Shown: positions 25,386 to 33,394 of the stretch, piece after piece
Layout of the letters: each line of letters begins with the position of its first letter
Numbering within the stretch: the first letter of the stretch is position 1
Assembly (NCBI GenBank): GCA_045544955.1
Contig: JAZPZY010000041.1
Coordinates: 1-64,000, forward strand
Direction of reading: 5' to 3'
Origin: SIG701 sp045544955
Lineage (GTDB): Bacteria > Bacillota > Clostridia > Oscillospirales > CAG-272
Length of the DNA: 64,000 nt
The notes under the pieces: generated by a model
What the model was told of the DNA's origin: nothing
Databases searched by the model: none
What the model saw: the letters and a program-made list of their open reading frames with translations, nothing else
Made by a program: the position numbers and the translations under genes

Positions 25386-25425
25386 CAGTTTGAAAGTTTT
25401 TGCGGCACTTTTTTCAAAAAGTGCC
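25386..25425. repeat. Palindromic element, right-half copy (J)
   Basis: A short arm CAGTTTGAAAGTTTTTG leads into the perfect palindrome GGCACTTTTT-TC-AAAAAGTGCC (25404-25425), just before mnmE. It belongs to the dispersed TTTTTGCAAAAA/TTTTTTCAAAAA-centred family described at 28313 and 53802. Confidence 0.75.
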
Positions 25426-25444
25426 ACGTTCTCCTTTTCTGTTT

Positions 25445-26824
25445 ATGTTTACTACAGTAGCGGCGGTGTCCACGCCCCCCGGCAAAGGCGGGATCGCGGT
25501 CATCCGCATAAGCGGCACGGACGCCGCAGCCGTGGCCGATCGGGTGTTCCGATGCGGCGGCGAACCGCTTTCTGCCCGTCCGGCGAGACAGGCGGTGTTC
25601 GGCCGGATCTGCCGGGGCGATACGCTCCTTGATACGGGCATTGCCACCCTGTTCCGTGCACCGGCATCCTTTACCGGTGAGGACGTGGTGGAGATATCCT
25701 GCCACGGCGGTACCGCCGTTACCCGTGCGGTGCTTTCTGCCGTGCTGGAAGCAGGGGCGGAGATGGCCGGCCCCGGGGATTTTACCCGCCGTGCCTTCGT
25801 CAACGGCAAGATCACCCTGACCGAAGCGGAAGCCGTAGGCCTGCTCATTGATGCGGATACGGAAACCCGCCGGGCCTTGGCGGCCGGTGCCATGGCCGGC
25901 AATATCACGAAAGAGACCGCATCCATTGCGGACAGTATCACGGGCGTTCTTTCCGCCCTGTACGCTGCCATCGACTATCCAGACGAGGACGTGGGCGACG
26001 AGGGAGAAAGGCAGATCGCCGGCGTTATCGATAGGGCGATCACCCGGCTTTCCGCCCTGCGTGCCACGTATAAGCAGGGCAGTGCCATTGCACACGGTAT
26101 CCCTACCGTCATCGCCGGCGTGCCCAACAGCGGAAAAAGCTCCCTTTACAACGCCCTTCTCGGCCGGGACGACGCCATCGTTACCGATATCCCCGGCACC
26201 ACGAGAGACGTGCTCACCGCCGCCGCCGACGTGGGCGGTGTGACGCTCCTCCTCTCCGATACGGCGGGCATCCGCACCGATGCCGCCGACGCGGTGGAGC
26301 AGATCGGTGTCAGCCGCGCCAGGCAGAAGCTGACAGATGCGTCCCTTATTCTGCTGGTGCTGGACGGCACGGTGCCTCCCTCGGCGGAATGTCGGGCACT
26401 GATTTCGGAGATGCCTGCCGGCACGCCGCTGATCGCCATTGTCAATAAGGCGGATATGGGCTGTGTCCTGTCGGAGGAAGACCGGGCAGCCATTGGAAAT
26501 ATCGCTCTTGAAACGGTGTATCTGTCCGCCAGGGACGGCCGGGGGATGACAGATCTTACGGAGGCCATTGCCCGGATCGCCGGTACGGACGGGATTGACC
26601 TTGCAAACGATCCCGTGATCTGGGACGCACGGCAGGAAGCGGCGCTTGCCCGGGCGGAATCGGCACTTACCGAGGCGGCAGAGGCTCTTGCCGCCGGCGA
26701 CCCCCCCGATGCGGTGTGTACCCTGTGCGAAAGTGCCGTCTCGGATATTTCCGGTGTGGACGGACGTGCCGTGGACGAGACGATTATCGCAGGGATCTTT
26801 GCGCGCTTCTGTGTGGGAAAATAA
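25445..26824 (+). CDS. mnmE: tRNA uridine-5-carboxymethylaminomethyl GTPase MnmE
   Basis: A 459-residue protein. With MnmG it modifies U34 of tRNAs reading split codon boxes. The N-terminal tetrahydrofolate-binding domain begins at TVAAVSTPPGKGGIAVIRISG. The inserted G domain has G1 GVPNSGKSS near residue 223, IPGTTRD, DTAGIR and NKAD. The C-terminal FCVGK matches the catalytic CxGK ending. ATG 25445 fits the family start; the longer frame begins inside the repeat palindrome. A weak ribosome binding site (TTCTCC-rich leader, no clear GGAGG) is odd. Its partner mnmG lies 8 kb downstream rather than adjacent. Confidence 0.95.
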   Translation: MFTTVAAVSTPPGKGGIAVIRISGTDAAAVADRVFRCGGEPLSARPARQAVFGRICRGDTLLDTGIATLFRAPASFTGEDVVEISCHGGTAVTRAVLSAVLEAGAEMAGPGDFTRRAFVNGKITLTEAEAVGLLIDADTETRRALAAGAMAGNITKETASIADSITGVLSALYAAIDYPDEDVGDEGERQIAGVIDRAITRLSALRATYKQGSAIAHGIPTVIAGVPNSGKSSLYNALLGRDDAIVTDIPGTTRDVLTAAADVGGVTLLLSDTAGIRTDAADAVEQIGVSRARQKLTDASLILLVLDGTVPPSAECRALISEMPAGTPLIAIVNKADMGCVLSEEDRAAIGNIALETVYLSARDGRGMTDLTEAIARIAGTDGIDLANDPVIWDARQEAALARAESALTEAAEALAAGDPPDAVCTLCESAVSDISGVDGRAVDETIIAGIFARFCVGK

Positions 26825-26836
26825 AGGCGGTGGGCC

Positions 26837-26854
26837 AAGGGGATTTGTCCCCTT
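26837..26854. repeat. Small palindrome AAGGGGA-TTTG-TCCCCTT
   Basis: A 7-bp inverted repeat 13 nt after mnmE, within a 150-bp gap. It may help termination. The sequence following it (CGAGGGGCAACGCCCTTGG) forms a second weak hairpin. No clear promoter was found for the next gene. Confidence 0.5.
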
Positions 26855-26974
26855 GTGGGTTCTCGAGGGGCAACGCCCTTGGAATCCCGGCGTTTCTTTT
26901 GACAGCCCTGCACCCCCCTGTGCATAAATCCTTTTCGTGTATCATATACTAAATACAGCATGAGGAGTATATCT

Positions 26975-27595
26975 ATGAACCGACTGACCAAAATTGCCCT
27001 TTCTGTGGTGCTTCTTTTGACTGCCGTTCTGCTTTCTGCCTGCGGCGGCAGCGGCCTTTCCGAAGATGAGATCCGGGACACGTACCGGAATCTGGTGGAG
27101 GCATCCTATTCCCTCAACGACGTGTACTACGGAGACGGCCTTCCTTTCGTGGAGGATGAAAAAGCTGTGTCCACCCTTCTGGGGCTTGCCCAGGGAACGG
27201 ATCTGAGCGTGAACTACATGCCCGTGGCAAAGGAATCTCCCCTGCAGACGGAGGACGAGATCCGTGAGGCAACGGCGGCGGTCTTCTCTCCGGATATGTG
27301 CGAGATGCTTTACGAGATCGGCTTTACCGGCGTCTCCACCGACGACGAGGCAAGAGTGGCCTTTGCCCGCTATATCCAGCAGGACGGCTTTCTGACCGTC
27401 CGGATCGATCTTGCCGATTCCGCCATGAACGTTTCACGTACCTACGATTTCGACCAAATGATGCTGATCGCCGACGAGAGCGACCGGATCTGCGCGTCGT
27501 TCCCGTCCTATATGGAGGGAGAAAAGTCGGTAGACGTCAAAATTACCCTGGTAAAAACCGCAGACGGCTGGCGGCTGGATTCACCTACCTATTGA
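26975..27595 (+). CDS. Lipoprotein of unknown function
   Basis: A 206-residue lipoprotein whose signal peptide ends at lipobox SAC followed by GGSG. The mature region is acidic and probably a single alpha/beta domain of the kind found in SnoaL-like or DUF4878-like lipoproteins, judging from a C-terminal KITLVKTADGWRLDSP strand pair. That match is weak. ATG 26975 is preceded by TGAGGAG; an in-frame ATG five codons upstream was rejected because it overlaps the ribosome binding site. Its stop overlaps the promoter of the DUF1292 gene. Confidence 0.75.
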   Translation: MNRLTKIALSVVLLLTAVLLSACGGSGLSEDEIRDTYRNLVEASYSLNDVYYGDGLPFVEDEKAVSTLLGLAQGTDLSVNYMPVAKESPLQTEDEIREATAAVFSPDMCEMLYEIGFTGVSTDDEARVAFARYIQQDGFLTVRIDLADSAMNVSRTYDFDQMMLIADESDRICASFPSYMEGEKSVDVKITLVKTADGWRLDSPTY

Positions 27596-27620
27596 CAAAC
27601 GGACGATTTTCGTATACAAT
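27592..27620 (+). promoter_or_regulatory. Promoter of the DUF1292 gene
   Basis: TTGACA (27592-27597), a 17-bp spacer and TACAAT (27615-27620). The -35 overlaps the stop codon of the preceding lipoprotein gene. Confidence 0.8.
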
Positions 27621-27670
27621 AGAGACAGCGAAAACGAAAGATAAAGAATGAATATATTTTGGAGGACACC

Positions 27671-27994
27671 ATGGCAGAAGAAAAGAAGAACCCGGCAGAA
27701 GAACTCACTGAGCTGGGTATGGAAGAAATCGAGATCTACACGCTGACGGATGAGGACGGCAACGAAAGCCAGTTCGAGCTGATCGGCGAGTGCGAAAAGG
27801 ACGGCAAGACCTACTACGCACTGACGGAACTGGATGCCGAAGGCAATCAGATCAGCGAGGAATACGTGATCCTGCGTCTGGACCGTGAGGAAAACGGCGA
27901 GGAGATCCTGATCTCCATCGACGATGACGAGGAGTTCGACGCCGTTGCCGATTATTTCGACGACCAGTTCAACGCTATCGACTACGATAACTGA
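27671..27994 (+). CDS. DUF1292 family protein (UPF0473/YrzB-like)
   Basis: A 107-residue, strongly acidic cytoplasmic protein. EIEIYTLTDEDGNESQFELIGEC and YYALTELDA followed by EEYVILRLD match the DUF1292 family, and the tail is mostly Asp/Glu. The family is conserved in Firmicutes, often next to ruvX or alaS, without an established function. ATG 27671 follows TTTGGAGG at 5-nt spacing; an earlier TTG in the same frame is part of that site. Here it is upstream of a candidate 6S RNA rather than of ruvX. Confidence 0.88.
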   Translation: MAEEKKNPAEELTELGMEEIEIYTLTDEDGNESQFELIGECEKDGKTYYALTELDAEGNQISEEYVILRLDREENGEEILISIDDDEEFDAVADYFDDQFNAIDYDN

Positions 27995-28042
27995 AGCGGG
28001 GATAAAGCGAGTCTGTAATTGTACTTTTTCTGCCCCACTTCG

Positions 28043-28067
28043 CCGAGTTCGTCTATGACGAACTCGG
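28043..28067. repeat. CCGAGTTCG-type palindrome
   Basis: CCGAGTTCGTC / GACGAACTCGG, a perfect 11-bp inverted repeat with a TAT loop. The same CCGAGTT(C/T)G..C(G/A)AACTCGG class recurs at 41816, 46964, 46993 and 48775. Here it lies between the DUF1292 gene and the candidate 6S RNA and may end the former transcript. Confidence 0.7.
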
Positions 28068-28089
28068 TACACCGGCTGAATACTTGTGC

Positions 28090-28265
28090 GTATGCCTGCT
28101 ATGTTCGTGATGGGTGGGTACGTAAACCCACAACAGAAAAATGGAGTCCGGACTTCCCGCCTGGGGATGCAGACCTCCCGCGTATCGCTCCTTTGACCGA
28201 TACGGCGGACGTTGGGAGCACAAACGGAGGGAGAGGACACCAACCTTGCATTAGCAGGGTTTCTA
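28090..28265 (+). ncRNA. ssrS: Candidate 6S RNA (SsrS)
   Basis: This gene-free stretch folds as a long rod. A closing stem pairs CCTGCTA-TG (28095) with CA-TTAGCAGG (ending 28258). A small GTGGGT / ACCCAC hairpin lies on the 5' side. A terminal hairpin CTCCCG-CGTATCG...CGATACG with GGGAG lies in the middle, with unpaired purine-rich strands between, as in the open bubble of 6S RNA. The trailing CAGGGTTTCT also resembles Firmicutes 6S ends. 6S RNA binds sigma-A RNA polymerase and dampens transcription in stationary phase. The assignment rests on shape and recalled consensus, not on a covariance search; ends are approximate. Confidence 0.6.
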
Positions 28266-28312
28266 ACTTCTCATCCACACGGCACAGCGGGTATTTTTAT
28301 TTGGAGATACGG

Positions 28313-28476
28313 CGGGGAGGGCTTTTTGCAAAAAGCCCTCCCCGAATCCCACCCAAAAACCTTCAAACTGAAAAAAGATCACGTCTGTACGCAAAATGAC
28401 CGCACAGACGTGATTTGTTGTTTCGTATAAAGTTTTTTGAAAGGGTGTGGGAAAACTTTTTGCAAAAAGTTTTCCC
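28313..28476. repeat. Composite palindromic element, full copy A
   Basis: Left palindrome P1 with CGGGGAGGGC arms and a TTTTTGCAAAAA centre (28313-28344). It is followed by a CACCCAAAAACCTTCAAACTG arm, then hairpin H with 11-bp arms ATCACGTCTGT / ACAGACGTGAT (28378-28414). Next comes an inverted arm TATAAAGTTTTTTGAAAGGGTG, and right palindrome P2 (GGGAAAAC arms, same centre, 28449-28476). The whole is symmetric about H. It sits between convergent genes and could terminate both, although no T tract follows H. Confidence 0.85.
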
Positions 28477-28484
28477 GCGTTTTA

Positions 28485-29354
28485 TTATACATCGTATTCT
28501 TTTACTTCTTCCATCTTGCCGCTCTTCAGGGAACGGTCGATGGCGTTCAGGATGAATACCGGGGCGATGAAATCCTTATAGGATTCTCTCTGCTCGCCGC
28601 CCGTGAGGATGTTCTGGAAATCACCGAACTCCCGATCGTAAGCGGAGGGAGATACGGCAACGTCCAGGGACATGGTGCCCGTTTCACCCTGCAGGTTTGC
28701 ATAGTAGCGCGCCTTGGTGGTGAACAGACCGGTGATATCGTAATCCGCATAGCGGAATACTACGGTGATATTATCGCCGCTCTGCATGGCCATGACGGCG
28801 TGGGGATACTTGCCGTGTACGGCGGTGATCATCTCCACCAGATGGGCGGAGTAGAAGAAGAAGCCGCCGTGGGGGTTATCCAGATTGATGGGGGCACGGA
28901 CGTAGCCGCCTACGGTCTTGCCCAGCGTACCCGCATCCAGCGTTTCCCGCATAGCGAGAATATCGTCCACCAGCTTCAGGGAAGAGCCGCCGGTGAGCTT
29001 TACGCCGTACTTCTTCGCATCGGCTACCAGGGCGAGCGCATCCTCCTCGGATACGGTCACCGGCTTGTCGATGAACATGGGGATACCGCTTTCCATATAG
29101 GGCTTTGCGTACTTGTAGTGATTGTCGCCGTGACGGGCGGTCACTACCAGACCGTCTATCTTGCCTACCAGATCGTCGTAGTTGTCCATTACCGGCACGT
29201 CGGGGAATTTCTCGTGCAGCTTTTCGGCCGCTTCCCGCTCGTGGCTGTAAATACCTACGACTTCAATATCCTTGTATTCTTCTTCTTCGTGAATGAATTT
29301 GCAGAAATGATCCGCGTGGGAGTTTTCGCATCCCAGAATGGCAATCTTTTTCAT
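28485..29354 (-). CDS. Gfo/Idh/MocA-family oxidoreductase (copy 6)
   Basis: A 289-residue, shorter member of the family. The N-terminal ILGCENSHADHF lacks a full GxGxxG loop, having G-C-E-N in its place. EKP appears as DKP in PMFIDKPVTV. A FFFYSAHLVEMI segment may carry the catalytic His. It shares these traits with other short Gfo relatives that act on small polyols. It is 15 nt downstream of another Gfo gene on the same strand, forming a two-gene operon divergent from an AraC gene. An AGGAGT site precedes the ATG. Confidence 0.82.
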   Translation of the reverse strand: MKKIAILGCENSHADHFCKFIHEEEEYKDIEVVGIYSHEREAAEKLHEKFPDVPVMDNYDDLVGKIDGLVVTARHGDNHYKYAKPYMESGIPMFIDKPVTVSEEDALALVADAKKYGVKLTGGSSLKLVDDILAMRETLDAGTLGKTVGGYVRAPINLDNPHGGFFFYSAHLVEMITAVHGKYPHAVMAMQSGDNITVVFRYADYDITGLFTTKARYYANLQGETGTMSLDVAVSPSAYDREFGDFQNILTGGEQRESYKDFIAPVFILNAIDRSLKSGKMEEVKEYDV

Positions 29355-29369
29355 GGATGTACTCCTTGG

Positions 29370-30440
29370 TCAGAATTTCATCGGCATGGGATTCTGTGCG
29401 TGTGCGGTCTCGATGATGCTGATGATCTCCATAGCGTGCTTCGGACCGATGGTCAGCTCCTTGCCGGTGGTGATGGCGGCGTATACGTCCTCGTACAGCT
29501 TTGCCGTGCCCACGTCAAAGGCGGTACCGTTGAAGGTGCCCTCTTCCTCGTGCCAGTTCAGCTTCTCGGAGCAGTAGATGGGGTTGCCCTCTTCGTTCTT
29601 GAGGAATTCCTCGATAACGGGACGCTCCGGGTTTTCGCCGTCTACGATGTACTTCATTTCGTACTTGGCGGGGGTTGCCTTGAGGCAGCCCTTGGAGCCC
29701 TGGATCAGGAGATTGTAGCCGGTCATGCCGTTGATGGAGCTGATCTCCAGATCGATCAGCGGCTTGTTCGGTGCGGTCACGAGGATCTTGGCGTAGTCGT
29801 CAGCGTCACCGCTGGTGATGGCGGCGGCAAGACGGCTGTAAGCCACCTTGTAATCCTTGTCGAAATTAAGGAAGCCGAGAGCCAGACCGATGGGGTGCGG
29901 GCCGGTGTTGTAGATACCGCCGCCCATCATCTTCTGCAGCGTCTGCCAGTCCCAGCGGCGGGCAAAGCCGTTGTAGGAAATGTTGATCTGCTCAACCTTG
30001 CCCAGCTTGCCGCTTTCTACAACTTCCTTTGCGAACTCGTAGAAGGGCGCGTAGAAGGTCTGCTGGAATACTGCCAGAAGAACGCCGTTTTCCCGTGCAG
30101 TCTTCATCAGATCCTCACACTCGTAGCGGTTGCGTGCGAAGGGCTTTTCCACCAGCACGTTCTTGCCGTGTGCCAGAAGATCCTTGGTGATGGGGTAGTG
30201 CATATAAGAGAAGGAAGCATTGACCACCAGATCAATATCCGTTTTGTCAAAGAGATCCTTGTAGTCGGAGAAAACTTCACATCCGGGGTAGAGCTCCTTT
30301 GCCAGATTCCGGCGGAACTCATCGAAGTCCACAACGTACTTTACGTCGTAGAGGGTGTTGGCTTCGCTGCGGAAGAAAGCGCCGTGGATGTTCTTGCCGC
30401 TGCGGCCTTGACCGATGATGGCCACGTTCAGCTTTTTCAT
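29370..30440 (-). CDS. Gfo/Idh/MocA-family oxidoreductase (copy 7)
   Basis: A 356-residue dehydrogenase with loop AIIGQGRSGK at residues 7-16, EKP in NVLVEKPFARN, and catalytic-domain segment GGGIYNTGPHPIGLAL. In this segment the usual Asp is Asn and Pro surrounds the His, as in YdgJ/scyllo-inositol-dehydrogenase-like members. It oxidises a sugar or inositol with NAD(P). It is the first gene of the pair 29370/28485, with a GAAAGGA site before ATG 30440. The intergenic region toward the divergent AraC gene contains two palindromes that may mediate control. Confidence 0.88.
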   Translation of the reverse strand: MKKLNVAIIGQGRSGKNIHGAFFRSEANTLYDVKYVVDFDEFRRNLAKELYPGCEVFSDYKDLFDKTDIDLVVNASFSYMHYPITKDLLAHGKNVLVEKPFARNRYECEDLMKTARENGVLLAVFQQTFYAPFYEFAKEVVESGKLGKVEQINISYNGFARRWDWQTLQKMMGGGIYNTGPHPIGLALGFLNFDKDYKVAYSRLAAAITSGDADDYAKILVTAPNKPLIDLEISSINGMTGYNLLIQGSKGCLKATPAKYEMKYIVDGENPERPVIEEFLKNEEGNPIYCSEKLNWHEEEGTFNGTAFDVGTAKLYEDVYAAITTGKELTIGPKHAMEIISIIETAHAQNPMPMKF

Positions 30441-30478
30441 AATACTGTATCCTTTCGGAACAAAAATTGGACGCAGGG

Positions 30479-30502
30479 TGAAAAATTTTCAAAATTTTCA
30501 CA
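30479..30502. promoter_or_regulatory. AT-rich inverted repeat, candidate operator
   Basis: GTGAAAA (30479-30485) and TTTTCAC (30496-30502) are inverted arms in the leader of the minus-strand Gfo pair. The arms resemble those of the repeat at 6937-6958, also between an AraC gene and a Gfo operon. Confidence 0.4.
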
Positions 30503-30514
30503 CATCCCGTCGAA

Positions 30515-30530
30515 TATAGTATATACTATA
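30515..30530. promoter_or_regulatory. 16-bp perfect palindrome in divergent intergenic region
   Basis: TATAGTATATACTATA is a perfect palindrome. It contains TATACT on both strands and may overlap the -10 of the minus-strand Gfo pair. No convincing -35 accompanies it, which would fit an activator-dependent promoter under the divergent AraC regulator. Confidence 0.5.
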
Positions 30531-30647
30531 CTTAATAGGAATTGAATTGCATTTTGCGTTTTTTTGCACTGAAACATTGCAGAAAATGGACTAATTGACC
30601 GGTGCGGGTGGCGGTTTTCTCTGCCTGCAAGAGAAAGGAGTGATCTT

Positions 30648-31460
30648 GTGGAAAGGGTCGTTCACTATCATCAGAACAAGAATCTGGTCTACGATCATGT
30701 GGTGTATCGGGAGCCCCGGGGCTTTATGCCTCACACCCATAATCTGTACGAGATTCTCTTTATTCTCAGGGGGAACGTAACGCATATATCGGAGAACAGA
30801 AAATATTCTCTCACCCGGTACGATCTGATTTTCGTGCCGCCCAGCCGGAATCATTTTATCAAGATCAACGCGCCGGGGGAATACGAGCGGTACAATATGC
30901 TTTTTGACGCGGAGGCTCTGCATATTTCCGAGGCGGAACTGGACGTGACGGGAGAAGTGTTTCACCTGTCGGACAACCGGATCATCCGGGAACTGTTCCA
31001 GAAAATGGACTACTACGTTTCCCATCTGGAAACGGCGGAGCTGGAAGAGGTCATGTCTCTCCTTTTGAAGGAGTTGTTTTTCAATCTCCGGACCAACGGC
31101 CAGATTCAGCCTGCCAAGGAGGACGCCAGCCTCCACCCCATGCTGCTGGCGGCCCTCAAATACATAAATGATCACCTGTTCACCGTAACGGACGTTTCCG
31201 AGATCGCCGGGGAGCTGTTCATTACCGAGAGCTATCTGTTCAAACTGTTCAAAAATCAGCTTGGCACCAGCCCCAAACGGTACATCGTGGAAAACCGTCT
31301 GCGTGCCGCCCGGGATCTGATACGGACGGGGCAGAAGCCCACGGACGTGTATGAAAAATGCGGATTTTCCGATTATACCGTGTTCTATCGGAATTACGTG
31401 AAGTTCTTCGGCATCTCCCCGAAAGAGGAGCTTTCCCACGTGGTGCTCACCTGGCGGTAA
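30648..31460 (+). CDS. AraC-family transcriptional regulator
   Basis: A 270-residue regulator. The N-terminal cupin holds RGFMPHTHNLYEILFILRG with paired histidines, and the C-terminal AraC domain includes VTDVSEIAGELFITESYLFK and YEKCGFSDYTVFYRNYVKFF. The start is GTG 30648, preceded by AGAAAGGAG at 8 nt. It is divergent from two Gfo/Idh/MocA genes and precedes the LarA-like gene, so both are candidate targets. The ligand is unknown. Confidence 0.88.
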   Translation: MERVVHYHQNKNLVYDHVVYREPRGFMPHTHNLYEILFILRGNVTHISENRKYSLTRYDLIFVPPSRNHFIKINAPGEYERYNMLFDAEALHISEAELDVTGEVFHLSDNRIIRELFQKMDYYVSHLETAELEEVMSLLLKELFFNLRTNGQIQPAKEDASLHPMLLAALKYINDHLFTVTDVSEIAGELFITESYLFKLFKNQLGTSPKRYIVENRLRAARDLIRTGQKPTDVYEKCGFSDYTVFYRNYVKFFGISPKEELSHVVLTWR

Positions 31461-31477
31461 GAATCTGCGTCTCTGCC

Positions 31478-31506
31478 TTGCAATCCGAAAAAAACTGTGA
31501 TACAAT
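31478..31506 (+). promoter_or_regulatory. Promoter of the LarA-like gene
   Basis: TTGCAA (31478-31483), a 17-bp spacer and TACAAT (31501-31506). Confidence 0.7.
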
Positions 31507-31516
31507 ATAAGGTAAA

Positions 31517-31550
31517 TTGGGGGACTTTGTTCCCCAACGCCCCAATTTTT
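31517..31550 (+). promoter_or_regulatory. Alternative leader hairpins, possible attenuator
   Basis: TTGGGG (31517-31522) can pair with either CCCCAA at 31532-31537 or CCCCAA at 31540-31545. The second pairing is followed at once by TTTTT, making an intrinsic-terminator shape within the 5' leader. This gives mutually exclusive structures ahead of the LarA-like gene. No known riboswitch class was recognised. Confidence 0.4.
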
Positions 31551-31570
31551 ATAAAACGGAGAAGATAACT

Positions 31571-32824
31571 ATGATCCTTGAGAACAAGACCGGCCTTTGC
31601 GACTGCGAAATGAAAGAGGCCCTCAAAAAATCCATCGAAGGCAAAAATCTCAGAAAAGTACTGATCCTGCCCCCGGACTTCACCCGTATGTATTCCTATG
31701 CCGGCAAGCTCACCGCTATGTATTACGAACTCCTTTCCGAGACGTGTGAAGTGGATATCATGCCGGCTCTGGGCACTCACGTTCCCATGACGGAGGAGGA
31801 ATGGGTGGCGTTCTTCGGAGAAGGCGTGCCCTTCTCCAAGATGATCGTGCATAACTGGCGTACCGACGTGGTAAAACTGGGTGAGGTGCCCGCTTCCTTC
31901 GTAAGCGAGGTATCCGAGGGCCTGGTGACCACCGGCATCGACGTAGAGGTAAACAAGCGTCTCACCGACAAGTCCTACGATCTCATTATCTCCATCGGCC
32001 AGGTAGTGCCCCACGAGGTAGTGGGCATGGCCAACTATTCCAAGAACATCTTCGTGGGCTGCGGCGGCTCCTCCATGATCAACTCCTCCCATATGCTAGG
32101 TGCCTTCTACGGCATGGAGCGTGTGATGGGCAAGGACTTCTCCCCCGTTCGCCGCGTGTTTGACTACGCCGAGGAGAATTTCCTTAAGGATATTCCGCTT
32201 CTGTACGTGCTCACCGCCACCACCAATAAGGGCGACGCCGTAACGGTGCACGGCCTGTATATCGGCCGGGAAAGATCCAATTTCGAGGCGGCTGTGAAAG
32301 AGAGCCAGCGTGTGAACCTGACCCACGTGCCTGCCCGGATGGAGAAGGTTGTGGTATATCTGGATCCCCGTGAGTTCAAGAGCACCTGGCTCGGCAATAA
32401 GGCTATCTACCGTACCCGTATGGCTATGGCAGACGGCGGTGAGCTGATCGTGCTTGCCCCCGGCGTGGCACACTTCGGCGAGGACGACGAGAACGACCGT
32501 CTCATCCGCAAGTACGGCTACGTGGGACGTGAGAACGTTCTGAAGCTGGTGGCAGACGAGAAGAACGCTGATCTGAAGGGCAACCTGTCCGTGGCGGCTC
32601 ATCTGATCCACGGCTCCTCCGACGGACGGTTTACCATCCGCTACGCAACGAAGCTGCTCTCCGAGGAGGAAGTGAAGGCGGCTAATTTCGCCTACGCTCC
32701 CTACGACGAGATGGCAAAGAAATACGATCCCGCAAAGCTCACCGACGGCTGGAACGACGTGGACGGCGAAAAGATCTTCTACATCAGCAATCCCGCACTC
32801 GGTCTGTGGGTGGCAGAGGAATAA
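31571..32824 (+). CDS. LarA-like (lactate racemase domain, DUF2088) protein
   Basis: A 417-residue cytoplasmic protein related to the nickel-pincer isomerase LarA. The N-terminal segment VLILPPDFTRMYSYAGKLT corresponds to the DxTR motif, PALGTHVPMT to the TGTHR region, and VVPHEVVGMANYSKNIFVG to the paired-His segment. LarA itself interconverts lactate enantiomers; many homologs epimerise other 2-hydroxy acids or sugar acids. ATG 31571 follows ACGGAG; the upstream frame is leader sequence. No larB/C/E cofactor genes are in the window. Position next to an AraC regulator and Gfo genes suggests a sugar-acid substrate (inference). Confidence 0.8.
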   Translation: MILENKTGLCDCEMKEALKKSIEGKNLRKVLILPPDFTRMYSYAGKLTAMYYELLSETCEVDIMPALGTHVPMTEEEWVAFFGEGVPFSKMIVHNWRTDVVKLGEVPASFVSEVSEGLVTTGIDVEVNKRLTDKSYDLIISIGQVVPHEVVGMANYSKNIFVGCGGSSMINSSHMLGAFYGMERVMGKDFSPVRRVFDYAEENFLKDIPLLYVLTATTNKGDAVTVHGLYIGRERSNFEAAVKESQRVNLTHVPARMEKVVVYLDPREFKSTWLGNKAIYRTRMAMADGGELIVLAPGVAHFGEDDENDRLIRKYGYVGRENVLKLVADEKNADLKGNLSVAAHLIHGSSDGRFTIRYATKLLSEEEVKAANFAYAPYDEMAKKYDPAKLTDGWNDVDGEKIFYISNPALGLWVAEE

Positions 32825-32839
32825 GATAAATATGGGGGT

Positions 32840-32860
32840 GTGGGGGCCTTCGGCCCCCAC
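32840..32860 (+). terminator. Hairpin after the LarA-like gene
   Basis: GTGGGGGCC / GGCCCCCAC, a perfect 9-bp stem with a TTC loop, 15 nt after the stop. It lacks a T tract, so it may only partly separate the gene from rlmH. Confidence 0.55.
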
Positions 32861-32874
32861 GTTCACTGTTTATT

Positions 32875-33354
32875 ATGAAAACATCAATTATTGCAGTGGG
32901 CAGTCTCGCGGATGCACATTTTCGGGACGCCATGAGTGAATACCAGAAGCGGCTGATGAAATCCTGGCAGCTGACGGTGACGGAGATCGCCGAGACTCGC
33001 CTGCCCCGGGATCCCTCCGACGGGGAGATCGAGGCCGCGCTTTTGGATGAAGGCAAGCGTATATTGTCAAAGATTCCGTCCCGGGCGTACAAGATCGCCC
33101 TCTGCATTGAGGGAAAGACGATCTCCTCCGAAATGCTGTCCGCACGGATGGAGGAAGCGGCTGTCCGGGGGGCATCGGAGATCACGTTTCTCATCGGCTC
33201 CTCCTTTGGACTGCACGAATCGGTAAAGCAGGCAGCGGATTTCCGCCTGTCCCTTTCCCCGATGACTTTTCCCCACGCACTGGCGCGGGTGATGCTGGCG
33301 GAGCAGATCTACCGGGCGGCAGAAATTGCCCGGGGTTCCCGCTATCATAAGTAA
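32875..33354 (+). CDS. rlmH: 23S rRNA pseudouridine1915 N3-methyltransferase RlmH
   Basis: A 159-residue SPOUT methyltransferase acting on helix 69 of 23S rRNA in the assembled ribosome. The knotted SAM-binding region is evident in FLIGSSFGLHESVKQ and in LSLSPMTFPHALARVMLAEQIYRA, which ends RGSRYHK as in typical RlmH. Length equals the family norm. It precedes a WG-repeat-like membrane protein and the mnmG/rsmG genes, forming a run of translation-related genes. Confidence 0.96.
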   Translation: MKTSIIAVGSLADAHFRDAMSEYQKRLMKSWQLTVTEIAETRLPRDPSDGEIEAALLDEGKRILSKIPSRAYKIALCIEGKTISSEMLSARMEEAAVRGASEITFLIGSSFGLHESVKQAADFRLSLSPMTFPHALARVMLAEQIYRAAEIARGSRYHK

Positions 33355-33394
33355 CGGATCTTTCACAAAAAACCACACAGGAGAACGGTTTTTC

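Noticed and set aside
26855..26974. Promoter TTGACA (about 26902) for the lipoprotein at 26975
   Set aside because: No acceptable -10 lies 16-18 bp downstream, and the CATAAA candidate is poor, so it was not listed.
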